Source: Scilla litardierei
Taxonomy: Eukaryota > Streptophyta > Magnoliopsida > Asparagales > Asparagaceae
Length of the DNA stretch: 64,000 nucleotides
Assembly: GCA_030789695.1 (NCBI GenBank)
Contig: CM061132.1
Span: forward strand, 158,082,817-158,146,816
Direction of reading: 5' to 3'
The translations under genes were made by a program, and so were the position numbers. The notes beneath the pieces were generated by a model. That model saw nothing but the letters and a program-made list of their open reading frames with translations, was not told where the DNA came from and did not search any database. Of this stretch, positions 53,494 through 64,000 are shown in pieces. Each line of letters opens with the position of its first letter. Positions within the stretch are counted from its first letter, which is position 1.

Positions 53494-56478
53494 ATGGCGG
53501 CTCGCACGTCGGAGCTCCACGGCGGAGTGGCCCCCGCTCAGCGCTTCGACGAGGCGGCGCTGCTCCGTTACGCGCAGGCCCACGTGGAGGGCTTCCCCGT
53601 CACTCCGGCCACGTTCGCCGTGTCGCAGTTCGGCTACGGGCAATCAAACCCTACGTTTCTCCTCCAAGTCGCCGGCGGCGATGGGGCGGTCAAGCGATAC
53701 GTGCTGAGGAAGAAGCCCCCTGGGGTCATTCTCCAATCTGCCCACGCCGTCGAGAGAGAATTCAAGGTATGCGAGTTGTTTCAAAAAATTGTGTACAATT
53801 CTGCAATACGATGCGATTTTGTTACTGATATGTATGTTTATGTAATCGGTAGTATTTAATTATTGAGAAAGATCGGATTTTTTTTTTTGGCATGCTGGTT
53901 GTTTTTCAAAATGCTTGCTTCAAAGCATCAGTTTAGAGTTGAACTCTAGTAGATTTGAATAGAGGAATTGAGCCAGATACATGATGCTCCTCCAGATTTA
54001 AGATGACGCGTGGTTTTTAATTTTTCTCATTAGTGTAGTAATGGTATATGTGATTTTTCACCGTCTTCCCCTTCTCATTGAGATGCCCACATTCTACTGA
54101 ATGTTTTTCATATCAGCCAATTGTTCCACTACATGAACTCATAACAACCATCTCAGCCTTTTTCATCACAAGAGAATCGGCTACGTTGTGTAAGCCTCCA
54201 TAAAAAATGTCATAGTTTTAACACTTGTCAGTAGCCTGATGCCAATGCTCTAAATCTGTGTTTTATTATTGCTAGGGAAAGAGAAGGACTTGTCATAAAT
54301 CATAGAACACTAGGTGGTACGTAGGAAAACCAACTTGCATTGCAGTTTAAGATTATGCAACATGGGCCTGCCAACTATAATATTCCATAGTTTTATTACT
54401 TCTTAGCATGTAATAATTATACTGTAAGTAATTGTTATATCAAAATGTAATACACATATTGGAAGTACCTCTTATGATGTAATACTTGTCATTAGCCTGA
54501 TGCCAATGCTCTAAATCTGTGTTTTATTCTTGCCAGGGAAAGAGGACTTGTCATAAATCATAGAACACTAGTTGATAGGTAGGAAAACTAACTTGTAATG
54601 CAGTTTAAGATTATGTAACATGGGCCTGCCAACTATAATATACCATAGTTTTATTACTTCTTATGATGTAATACTTATACTGTAAGTAATAGTTATATCA
54701 AAATGTAATACACATATTGGAAGTAACTCTTAAATCAAAATGTAATGATTTATGAAAAAGTTTCAAGGTAGAAGATATTTCTAATCAAGATATTTTAAAA
54801 AATATTTTTTAAGGAGGTAAAGATATTTTCGTAAAGTTAAGGATAGTTTTTAGTCAAAGTCAAAATCAAAGATATATTCTTAAAGTCAAAGATATTTCTA
54901 GAAGTTAAAAAGAAGAACAAAAAAGAGACCCGATTGAGACAGAGAGAATAGCAGGAGATGAAGATGAAGAAAAGATAAGGAGAAAATTGGACGGAGGTGC
55001 ATCAATCGCCTTAAGTCTTAACTTTTAAAAATAACAATTTCTTTTTAAATACCTTGTATCAATGCTAATGTTGTTCGTGATTGAGAGCTTTGATGGCTTA
55101 TGTCTGAGGTGCCATTATAAGATGAGAGTAAATGAGAAACTGAGAAGAGCTTTGATGGTGAACGACTAAGGCTGTAGTAAACGATGAGAAGTTGTGAAAG
55201 AGAAAAGGATGCCTTGGCCTAGGGTTTTACTTGGGGTCATTTTCTCCCTGCTAAATGTGGGCTTGGACCAAGTTTCTTAAGAAATTTTGGCCCAATTGAC
55301 CTGCTTAGGCGGCCCTCAGGCAAAACAACTTGCCCAAGTTTGATCGAAAGTGCCAAGTGGTGGGTAAGCTGTCTCCCCTTGTAGCATGTTGGTCAGAGGG
55401 CACCTCTGGCTAAGCGTGGGTTGACTTTAATAGCCGGTGACACTTGACAGTCGTTGCATAGAAAATAGAAGATATTATAATATTATACTCTCAACGAGAC
55501 GAGTATATAATTTATTGAAAGTACATAGTGGATTTTTTGTTTCGTTTTTTCTTGAGACAAGCAACTAGGTTTGAACTTTAGCTGAATCTGATGGCAGACA
55601 AACAACATTCACATCCCCATCTGTTTATTTCACCCAAAATTTCCCATATATCGACTTGGTTATAGAGAATATAGTTTCCGCACTGAGAAACAAGTTTATT
55701 GTACTCAGCCCTTCTATGGATGCATGAGATCTCCAATCATGACCCATATGCACCATTAAATTTGCCAAAGGTGTATCCGGTCCTGTTTGTGTTCAGGTCT
55801 TTTGGTGCATATTTGTCTCTTTCCTTTTTATGTTTGAGTGCACTCTAATTATTCTTATATAACAGGTCATTGAGGCATTAGGTGCTCATACAGATGTTCC
55901 AGTTCCGAAAGCCTTTTGCCTGTGTACTGATCCTAACATAATTGGGACGCCCTTCTACATTATGGAATATCTGGAGGGGCGCATATTTTTAGATTACAAG
56001 CTTCTGGTAAGATTTATCATTTTAATTTTACTAGTTGTTTATTGGGTACGATGTTTGTTTAATTATTCCATTTACTAGTAATAAAGCAAGTTTGGGTGGA
56101 ACCTGGGTTTAGGAAGTCATCTGATGGAAGGCTAAATGAAGTCCGTTTTGCATTTCCTATATACTCACTCTAGGCATTAGCATATTTTGGATATATTTTA
56201 GAAAAGTTGTCATTTTTCATAATTTTGCAAGAAAATCACTTTCTTCTTCAGGGGTAAACTCTTCAAGAGGAGAAATGCTACTCATCAAGGAACTGCAAAT
56301 TTTTTCATTTAACTCACAAAAGTAAATTTATTTTCTGCATGATCAGGGAATGAGTCCTGAAAGGAGGAAGACTATCTATCAAGCAACTGCGAAAACTTTA
56401 GCTTCTTTACATAAAGTTGATGCCGATTCTATTGGTTTACAGAAATTTGGGAGGAGGGACAACTATTGCAAGAGACAA
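53494..56478 (+). CDS. IBR3: IBR3-like acyl-CoA dehydrogenase (ACAD10/11 type), exons 1-3; gene continues past window
   Basis: Exons 53494-53766, 55866-56006 and 56347-56478 (273, 141 and 132 nt, all phase 0, GT-AG introns) give 182 N-terminal residues. They form the start of the aminoglycoside-phosphotransferase-like domain that precedes the acyl-CoA dehydrogenase domain in plant IBR3 and animal ACAD10/11. Visible landmarks: FGYGQSNPTFLLQV, YVLRKKPPG (nucleotide-site Lys region), SAHAVEREFKVIEALG, VPVPKAFCLCTDPNIIGT, FYIMEYLEGRIF and RKTIYQATAKTLASLH ending DNYCKRQ. In Arabidopsis IBR3 acts in peroxisomal conversion of indole-3-butyric acid to auxin. The next exon (normally starting near VERW) was not found in the remaining 7.5 kb, so intron 3 is at least that long. 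Exon 1 is strongly GC-rich. No lesions. Confidence 0.9.
54215..54740 (+). repeat. 261-bp tandem duplication in IBR3 intron 1
   Basis: AGCCTGATGCCAATGCTCTA starts at 54233 and again at 54494; the following 240 bp match closely (TCATAAATCATAGAACACTA, TGGGCCTGCCAACTATAATA, CACATATTGGAAGTA). About 90% identical by eye. Confidence 0.9.
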
Positions 56479-56659
56479 GTAAGTGCATAAGCAGTTGTGT
56501 TTAGGCCAGTAGACATGACATTTTAGTCAGGAACATGCAAAAATCTTATTAACTACTCCAGTGGATGACTGATCTGTTTGTATTGTGACATAGAACGATA
56601 TAGATGCTAGCAATATTATACATAATTTTTGTGTGCGTGTGTGGATGTATGATGCGATT

Positions 56660-56790
56660 CCATTGATACAAAGCCAATTCCATAGACTTATTGAATGTTC
56701 TTAGTGGCATGCATCCCGCAGGAATCGAACCTACGAAGTTATCAATTATGAGCTAAGTGCTTTAACTATGAGATATATATGCTTCACAGG
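56660..56790 (-). pseudogene. trnI-CAU: Plastid-derived trnI-CAU fragment (NUPT) in IBR3 intron 3
   Basis: The minus strand 56782-56710 aligns with chloroplast trnI-CAU: GTTAAAGC, CTCATAATTG (anticodon CAT), TTCGTAGGTTCGATTCCT and GGATGCA are all recognisable, but the acceptor and D arms carry many changes. The flank on the plus strand (CCAATTCCATAGACTTATTGAATGTTC) resembles the plastid sequence next to this tRNA. It is a decayed organelle insert, not a working tRNA. Confidence 0.75.
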
Positions 56791-57479
56791 GCTCATCGTA
56801 CACCATGGATAACCAAATTCCAATTGAAATGAAATCTTTAGGAGGAATCAATAAAATGACGAATTCAATACGTGGATATTTGAATTGAGCGAGATAAAGG
56901 GAGATCAGGAATTCTCACTATATGTGCACGCACATTTAAAAAATGTGTGCGTGTTCTTGTAGAAACTAAAAATTTTACTTGACAAGAATCAATAGTCTTT
57001 TTCTCTATATTGCCATGCAAACAAACTGCCAGAACAAAAAGCCACAATGTTATGGTCAAGATATAGTTACGCAAATCCTGATGTGTGCTACTAGTAACAA
57101 CTATCCTAAACTTTGCATTAATCTCTCCTAAAAGCTGGTAGAGGGTACATAGTTAAAAAAGCATTTAGAATTAGCTTAATTTCGCCAAAATATATGATAC
57201 ATATTGATGGGCTAGACAGATTATTTGCATTAATCTCCAAACTAAATTATGGTGGAATGATTTAGATAACTACACAACGATATGAGGTTCTAAATTCATA
57301 TTGATTGCCAAGAAGAACCGAAGGGTAATCATTTTAATTACAGGATCAATTATTACCATGATGGTGGGTCAAAGTGGATTTCATAAAATCCAGGACGGCT
57401 GGTTAAAGTGGAAAAGTTCTTCTGGTGTACTAACACTGTGAAGTGGAGAGCAAAATTAAGTTACAGGACTTGCAACTAT

Positions 57480-60215
57480 TTATGCTATGTAGGTCAGCGC
57501 ACAAAAAATGACTTGTTCAAAAAATAATCTGCAGCTGGAACGAGATTGTCAAGATGGATGCGCAGAAATACGGGAATAAGCCAAAACGTAGGATTTATAG
57601 TACAAGAAATGAGATGAGGGTCTATGATAACAGATACATGAAATGTAGCTGTAGCATAAATATACATGAGATGGGTATCTTTATCAATATCATTGCGGGT
57701 AAGTTCCTAGGAATGATCATGCATGATTATTTTTGGATTATATGACCAAATAATGATAGTTAACGTACTGCTTCTAGAATAACTCAGATTGTAGAATGCT
57801 CTATGACATTGAAGGAATAATTTGTAAGATGATCAGACTTCAATATGTTACAAGTTAGAATATTGGGCAATGAAGAAACAAGTCCAAAATATGCATTCAG
57901 CTGGAAAGGGGTCATTGAGATGGCTGAGTGAAAATAAGATGAAAGTTGAGATCTCTGAGTGCATCCGTAAGACGGAAGAGGTAATCAATTAAGGATAGGA
58001 TGGGGGAGAATCTATGTTGCATAGTTAGAGTGTGGGTGCAACTTGACATCTCATCACATTAGCTAATTCTTTACAAAATAGTAAACCACACAATGAAGCA
58101 GTGACATAGGTAGTAGTATCTGTCCGTTTTAGGGCAATTTTTTTGATATGGTTTGGCCATGTGTAATGGAGACTAGTTAGTGTTCCAATTCAGAGGAGTA
58201 ATATGATTGCAATTGATGCAGCCACAAGGACAGGAGGTAGAGCAGAATGAACATGAATGCAGCAATAAAAAGGATGCGACAATATGTGATGTTGGGACTT
58301 GTGGCTACACAATACACTAAATAAGGGCGTAAATAGTGTAAATGCAAGCAAATATGCGCAATTAAAAATGTTACTAATAATAAAACGCACAACACAGTGG
58401 AAATAAACAACCACAAATGAAAATATGTCAATGTAAACGCAAACACAAACACAAGACATATCTTGATTCGGATCCCTACTCGGTGATCCTACTTCAGTCA
58501 CACCCTCGTAAACCCGAGCGGTGGCTTTCCACTAGTGCTCCCTAAATCGGGACACACAAAAACACTCTAATCGAGTACAATCCCTAACCGGGACAATTCC
58601 AAAACCGGGATATAGTGGAGTAAACCCCACACGATATTCTCACAACCCGAGAATTAGGTTTCGTAACAAAAAGAAACAAAATACAATCTTACCTATGTCT
58701 TGAATAGATCTTACCAATGTGTCTGTGAAGGCATGAAAGATTGAAAACACCAAGTGCTAGATGATGAACTTGATGCACCTGGAAAACTTCTCCTTAAGCT
58801 AGGATTAACCACCACTAGATCAAAGCATTTGAATGATGGAGAAGAAAGATGGAAAGAAAACCTCTTCAATGAAAACCCTCAAATTGGCACTCACAAAATG
58901 ATCTTAATGTTGCGGTGGTGCCCAAAAATCTCTCTTAAATAAACGTGACAGGCAGATATGCATGAATGACATGGCAGCGTGACAGATCTAGCTTCGTTGT
59001 CAAGCTAGATCTTAAAATTGCGTCTAGGCGAGTATCATTTCGTCGCCTAGTCTCTTTTACGCCTAAAGCAAGAAAATGGCCTAAAACATGGCCTAAAGCA
59101 CTAATTGGCAAGTTTCACTTGCCTGAATCAAACGTCCAGCAAATATTGTCCAACCAGTCCAGTCTACCTATGTTCTCGGATCCACCAGCCTACAGTCTCA
59201 ATTTAAGTTATCTTCATTAGTAGCTCTGCTACCCATGCTCAAATGGGTTTAAATAGCTCTCACAAACTCGGCTCAAAACCCAAGAAAACATCTCTCAAAC
59301 TTCGCAGCCAACGACTATAAACGGGCAGATTTTGGAGCGACCAGACGTCTGAAAAAATGTTTCCAGACGTTTGATAAACTGCACAGATGTCTAGGAATAA
59401 AGCATCAGGTGGCTGGTTGAATGAGATGGACAGATGAAAAAGATGAAGTCCAATCTCCAAGCGACAGACATCTGATGAACAGTTATTAGAAGACGTCTGA
59501 TGAACAATTATTAGACGACTGATCGACTGTACAGTCATTTGGTAAGCCTTCTTTAGACGGCTGTCAAATATGGGTCTAAAAGACAAGAGCACAAGAAAGT
59601 TTGGCTCAACTGAACAGTCGATTAAAGTTCATGTCTCAGAGGTCTGAACCATTGTTAAGACGCCTGGTCATAGAGCATCAGGCGACTGACCCATGGCTAT
59701 GTCAACCTGAACAAAAAGCTGACACGCCAGACGTTTGGTGCTCATACAGCAGGCGTCTGTCCTGCTCCAAAATACACTATAAAGAGTGTTTTGAGCATTG
59801 GACCAAATGAGATGGATTCTACAAGATATTTAAGGAACCCTATGATGAAAATGATGCATAAAGAAAGTGTGTGCATCTAGTCAAGTTTTAACAAATAAAC
59901 TTAAAAAAACAAAATACATGAAAAAATTATATTGAAGCTCAATATTCATGCAAGCAATTGATCCAAAAGCCTTGATTCCTTCATCCCATCACCAATATGC
60001 TTTGTCTTCTCATCAAGATAATCATTAGCAAATCTGAGACTAAAACATATGAAATGATTAGCACACAACATAATGTTCATAATTATCTAAACAACATTGG
60101 TTTTGAACTCAAGAGCCAACATGTGACTTAACAGATATGAACGAAGAATATGGATTCATGTAGCCAAACCCCAAAATTTTGAGATAAAAAACTCTTGCTA
60201 TTGTTCGTTGCTATT
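57480..60215 (+). pseudogene. LINE 3' region remnant, split by a solo LTR
   Basis: At 58145-58250 the plus strand keeps a trace of the plant LINE ORF2 end (WFGHV..., PIQRSNMIAIDAATRTGGRAE); at about 57916-57975 another trace (RWLSENKMKVEISECIRK). After the solo LTR the sequence resumes at 60122 with TGACTTAACAGATATGAA, AAGAATATGGATTCATGTAGCC and an AAAATTTTGAGATAAAA end followed by TTG-like words, the usual 3' tail of these LINEs. The 5' limit is vague. Many stops. Confidence 0.6.
58290..60121 (-). mobile_element. Solo LTR, 1832 bp, TSD TGTGA
   Basis: TGTGA at 58285-58289 and 60122-60126 flanks a sequence with inverted ends TGTTGG...CCAACA. On the minus strand it reads TGTTGGCTCTTGAG to AAGTCCCAACA. 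No coding capacity and no second LTR, so it is a product of LTR-LTR recombination. Like the copia LTR at 22113 it carries many AGACGTCT variants (about 59344, 59367, 59491, 59511, 59659, 59729). The insertion is inside the LINE remnant within IBR3 intron 3. Confidence 0.85.
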
Positions 60216-60593
60216 ATGTTTATGTTTTCTTGCTCCTATATTGACATCTTGTTTGCATGTTTTTTAGAAGCAATGTCTGATACAATAAAACCCAAATCCA
60301 TTTCATTATTCTTTTTAAGGCCAAACATTTCAGTTATGAGACCGGCTTCCGAAAAAAGTCTCAACCTTAGTTATTTTGTTTGCCAGCGCAAAAGCTACTT
60401 TCTGGGATCAGTAGATTAGTCTATTGCTTATGTCTATTGTCACATTCTATTGATGTTTACTTGGTAAGTTCCCATGAGTATTATTTGCTGCTAGATGTTG
60501 CTGTTGTAGGAAACTGACCAATTCACTCCGAGGAACTTGACATTGGACGAGAATGGCAAAACCTACACATGGAGAAATAAACAACAAGGAAAA

Positions 60594-60727
60594 AAGCACA
60601 TTTTATGTAGCTGAGCAATACAGTTGATCGATGTGGAGAGGGAAGAATTTATGTGGAAAAAAGCACATTTTATGTAGCTGAGCAATACAGTTGATCGATG
60701 TGGAGAGAGAAGAATTTATTTGTTTAC
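60594..60727 (+). repeat. 67-bp tandem duplication
   Basis: AAAAAAGCACATTTTATGTA through GAGAAGAATTTAT occurs twice in a row with only one or two differences, 67 bp apart. A recent local duplication in the IBR3 intron. Confidence 0.9.
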
Positions 60728-61369
60728 TTTGAGAGTAGTGATTACAAAGGGGAACTGTCTCTTCTTTCAGTTGATCTCTTGCTTTTTATGTGCGAAGTAC
60801 AACTTTGAGATCTGTCCTTTCTTTCCCATGTACATCCTTTAAAAACCATCAATTGCAATGTCAACTTGGGTGCCATTGCGACCCTAAATCCACTAATTCC
60901 CTAATCTGAACCCGCTATCACCAGAAAAGCTTTGATTGGTATAGATCAATCTGAAAAAGCTGCGTTTTGACCAGTTGGAGCAATGAATCTGTCATCACCA
61001 AACTATAGTAGTCACAAATAGGGCGTGATGGTTGGTTGACCTATGGGACCACTATGGCTATTTTCACCTTGTTTTGTCCGTGTTCCTATCCCCACTCTAT
61101 CTGTACCTGTTTTGAGTAAATATACACCAAGGCTCCATTTTGACCTTTATTCAACATAGAGGACATGTGGGAGAAAGTATCATGTCTCACATTTGAACTT
61201 GAATATAAAGGTACTATCTTAATTCGTCCCCAACTTGGTGATGCAAGACGGAAGTGAGTGTGTTGTGGTGTGGAAATTTGTGGATTTAAGGATTTGATAA
61301 AATTGCGGGTCTCGCATCCTGGAGATCCGTCGATCACCAACTCATACGTTTTGCACGTGGAAATTTTTC
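60728..61369. other. IBR3 intron 3, nothing recognised
   Basis: No exon or transposon could be identified. An 84-codon minus-strand ORF at 61340-61086 has no recognisable motif. Confidence 0.45.
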
Positions 61370-61768
61370 AGACCGACAATCACGCCCATTTTTGTACTCT
61401 AATGCAAAAATTTCAAATTTTGCAAACATAAAATTTACATTAATTTTTCTCAAATTCTATTTAATAACTCATCATTAAAAAATATAAATATAAAATCATA
61501 TTTATAGGCTAACACAAAGATCGATTTAACTCATACTTAAACCCTTAAATAAAATAAAAAAATTTCTTAGAACAAGAAACTTAAAAAAAACTCAAACTTC
61601 TTTAATAATGAAACTTTTAAAAGACTCAAATTTCTTTAAAAGAAAATTCTAAAATGAATCAATTTCTTTAGAAAAGAAAATTCTAAAAGAACTTAAATAA
61701 ACTCAAATAATAAAATCTAAAAGGCTCAAAAATTAAAACACTAATTTGAATCTAATTTGAAATTGGAT
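61370..61768. repeat. Direct repeat, copy 1 (about 350-400 bp, very AT-rich)
   Basis: Shares, in order, TTCTCAAATTCTATTTAATA, ACTCATCATTAAAAAA, TCATATTTATAGGCTAA, AAATAAAATAAAA, AGAAAAGAAAATTCTAAAA and ACTAATTTGAATC with 63338-63692. Spacing between copies is just under 2 kb. Confidence 0.8.
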
Positions 61769-63337
61769 ATTTTCATTTTTTCGGCTTAAGAACTTCATTA
61801 TCTGGAGAATGGTAATAAAAAGAGCACAACTTGACAAAAATTAGTAGGCTTTTATAGTTATAAAAGACGCATTTGTGAATCTTAAAGTATATCAGTTTAT
61901 AGATTTGAAGACAAATATTTTTGTGAGATATTTTCAAGTCAAGAAAGATAGGAAAATATATATAACTTGTTGGCTGGCTGGCTGGATGGCTGATGACCAG
62001 GGATGATGAAGTTAATATGTTCAATGAGTTCCAATGAGACTTTCAAGCTAACCTCTGACGTAGAATTATCGTGTCGCTCAGGCTCCAACTCGTGCTTGTC
62101 ACTTGCTTGAATTTAGTCTCTAGCTTGGACTCGATCATATGCTTAATCTTGATCATAGGCACGCATGTAATCATATGCTGATGTAGACTCTGGCTCAAAC
62201 TATAACTCATGCTCAACCTATGACATAGGTTGAGACTTTAGCTTATGCTCAAAATTTGTTTCGCATGTTGGCTCTGCTTGAAGTTCTTGATGCGGATCGG
62301 GAAGTTTATTGTGCAACTACCAAAAACTCATATTTAGTTTTTGAAAAATTTATCAAATATATCATCAAATCTTTGATCGCGTTCGCTATTGAGTTTAATA
62401 GTGGTGACAATGATTGATACTTGGGAAGATATCAATATCGAAGTTTGGATTTCATTTGTGTCCATTATTCATATTTTTTACTATATTCTTTCCACCAATA
62501 GGCAATAGTAGGCATCTCTTCTGAGTTTACGTCGAGAATAACTATACCTTTTCTTCTCGGTTAGGTTACAACAAACGAAAAATCTCTCAATAGGATGCTC
62601 CCAATCTTCATATCTTTTAGAACCATCAAATCTATAAAAAATTAGGATATTAAAATCATACTTTGTTCTAGCTGAATGATGCTAGGAAAAAGTCATAGAA
62701 AATATACGATATCAAAGCTAATTCTAGCTCGAACTGGCTTGAAGCTGGCCCAAACGGTCGATATGGTTTGAAATGGCTTTAAAATCGTCAAAATGGAAAA
62801 CTCTGTGCAAAAATGGATGAAAAATCTTTTGAAAATTCTCTAAAAAGTTAGAAAGTTACCAGATCACATGAAAAAGCCTGAAAAACCATACCTAATATTG
62901 TAGCAGTTTTTTTTTGAAATATTAAAAAACTTTTTTGGCTAAACTAAATTTCTGCCTATCTTTTGTGATTTTTCTTTCTTTTTCTCTTTTTTGATTTTCT
63001 TTTTTCTCACTTTTCCCACAATTTTTTGATTTTGTTGATTGTCTTCTTTTCTTATTTCTCTCTTTTTTGAAATTTTTTTGTCTCTATCTCTCTAAATTTT
63101 TTGTCTCTCCTTTTATTCTGTTTTTATGTGGATCTAACCCTAACATGGAAAATAAAAAAAATAAAAAAAAGATCGAATCCTTCATTTTTGGTACCAAATT
63201 TGACTTTAAAAGGGAAAATTTAAGGAAATTAGGGGAAAATTTATTGATTTGATAAACTTTTGGGCCTCATACATGGAAAATCTAACGATGATCGACTTGC
63301 ACGCCTCCTATGAAGATTTTTCGGGGATCCCATGCCT
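61769..63337. other. AT-rich segment between the direct repeats
   Basis: No ORF of note. Contains a run of short repeats of GCTGGCTGGCTGGATGGCTG at about 61973 and a T-rich zone at 62900-63120. Confidence 0.4.
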
Positions 63338-63692
63338 AGGTAAGCACGCACACTCTCCACTCCAATGCTAAAGATTTAATTTTGACAAACTCAAAATTTA
63401 CATCAAAATTTCTCAAATTCTATTTAATAACTCATCATTAAAAAAAGATAAATCTAAAGTCATATTTATAGGCTAATACAAAGAGTAATTTGATTCATAT
63501 GCAGACTCCTAAATAAAATAAAAGAGTTACTTAGAGCAAGAAAAAAGACTCAAACTTTTTAAAAATAAAAACTCTAAAAAGACTAAAATTCTTTTAGAAA
63601 AGAAAATTCTAAAAGGACTCAAATAAATCAATTAATTAAATCTAAAAAACAATTATTTAAAATACTAATTTGAATCCAATTTAAAATTGGAT
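63338..63692. repeat. Direct repeat, copy 2
   Basis: Partner of 61370-61768. The two copies and the intervening 1.6 kb could be an old LTR pair with a small non-coding interior or a plain segmental duplication. No primer site or target duplication was found. Confidence 0.75.
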
Positions 63693-64000
63693 CACTATCA
63701 CTTCGCTTCTATGCAGTGTAGCACTCCTTTTAGAGAGTGAACCTTCATGCCTGTTATACAATGTATGATTGCATACCTGTATTTCTACCTCATCGCCTTT
63801 TCTTGTGATCCCCAATTGAGTTGCTTATGGCCTCCGACCATCTTGCATCCCCCACTTTGAGCATGTGAGCCATCACAACCTTCCTTGGGTATGAACCTGA
63901 TTTGTCCACCTCCCATAAACAGAGTTGCATGCATCAGTTCTTACTGTTTTGCTAGTAAACTACTTCGATTTTTATGCCATTATCCCTCCTGGGACTGCGC
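63693..64000. other. Window end, within IBR3 intron 3, nothing recognised
   Basis: No exon of the dehydrogenase, RNA gene or known repeat could be recognised. Confidence 0.4.

Overview
The window is nuclear DNA from a flowering plant. Evidence: U2 snRNA genes with the plant upstream sequence element, a five-exon GH28 polygalacturonase, the first exons of an IBR3-type acyl-CoA dehydrogenase, and a dense load of plant-type Tat and chromovirus Ty3, Ty1/copia, hAT, PIF/Harbinger, Helitron and LINE sequences. The GC-rich first exon of IBR3 beside AT-rich introns suggests a monocot; this is inference. Most of the 64 kb is transposon.

Layout. 1-2113: 5' part of a PIF/Harbinger element whose transposase (minus strand) is broken. 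2196-3074: two TIR elements side by side. 3355-4800: LTR and RNase H-type debris. 5156-10042: an LTR-like sequence with a CATTC target duplication whose interior (about 6400-9700) looks like plant mitochondrial DNA. 10912-13100: two U2 snRNA genes (minus strand) in a 1.9-kb tandem duplication, with a second RNase H remnant between them. 13755-15610: polygalacturonase gene (minus strand) that keeps an open spliced frame. 16322-22033: young gag-only Tat-type retrotransposon (AGTAG duplications) with a 90-bp minisatellite and an antisense coiled-coil ORF. 22113-26260: decayed copia element. 27835-41150: a family of short Helitrons, some joined head to tail; one holds a 10.4-kb hAT element (CCCCATGG duplications), which holds a 6.9-kb copia element (GTATG duplications). 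43116-44675: a hairpin element and a MULE-like long-TIR element. 45034-52729: chromovirus with gag, protease, RT, RNase H, integrase and chromodomain, carrying a 1.9-kb solo-LTR-like insertion (GAGAG duplications). 53494 to past the window end: IBR3, with exons 1-3 visible; its third intron holds a plastid trnI-CAU fragment and a LINE remnant split by a solo LTR (TGTGA duplications).

Host genes that look functional are one U2 gene (12825-13024), the polygalacturonase (with an unusual His in its RIK motif) and IBR3. A short terminal-exon-like ORF at 28807-29055 may be a host gene fragment. Boundaries, splice sites and target duplications were read by eye. Family names come from remembered motifs, not from searches.
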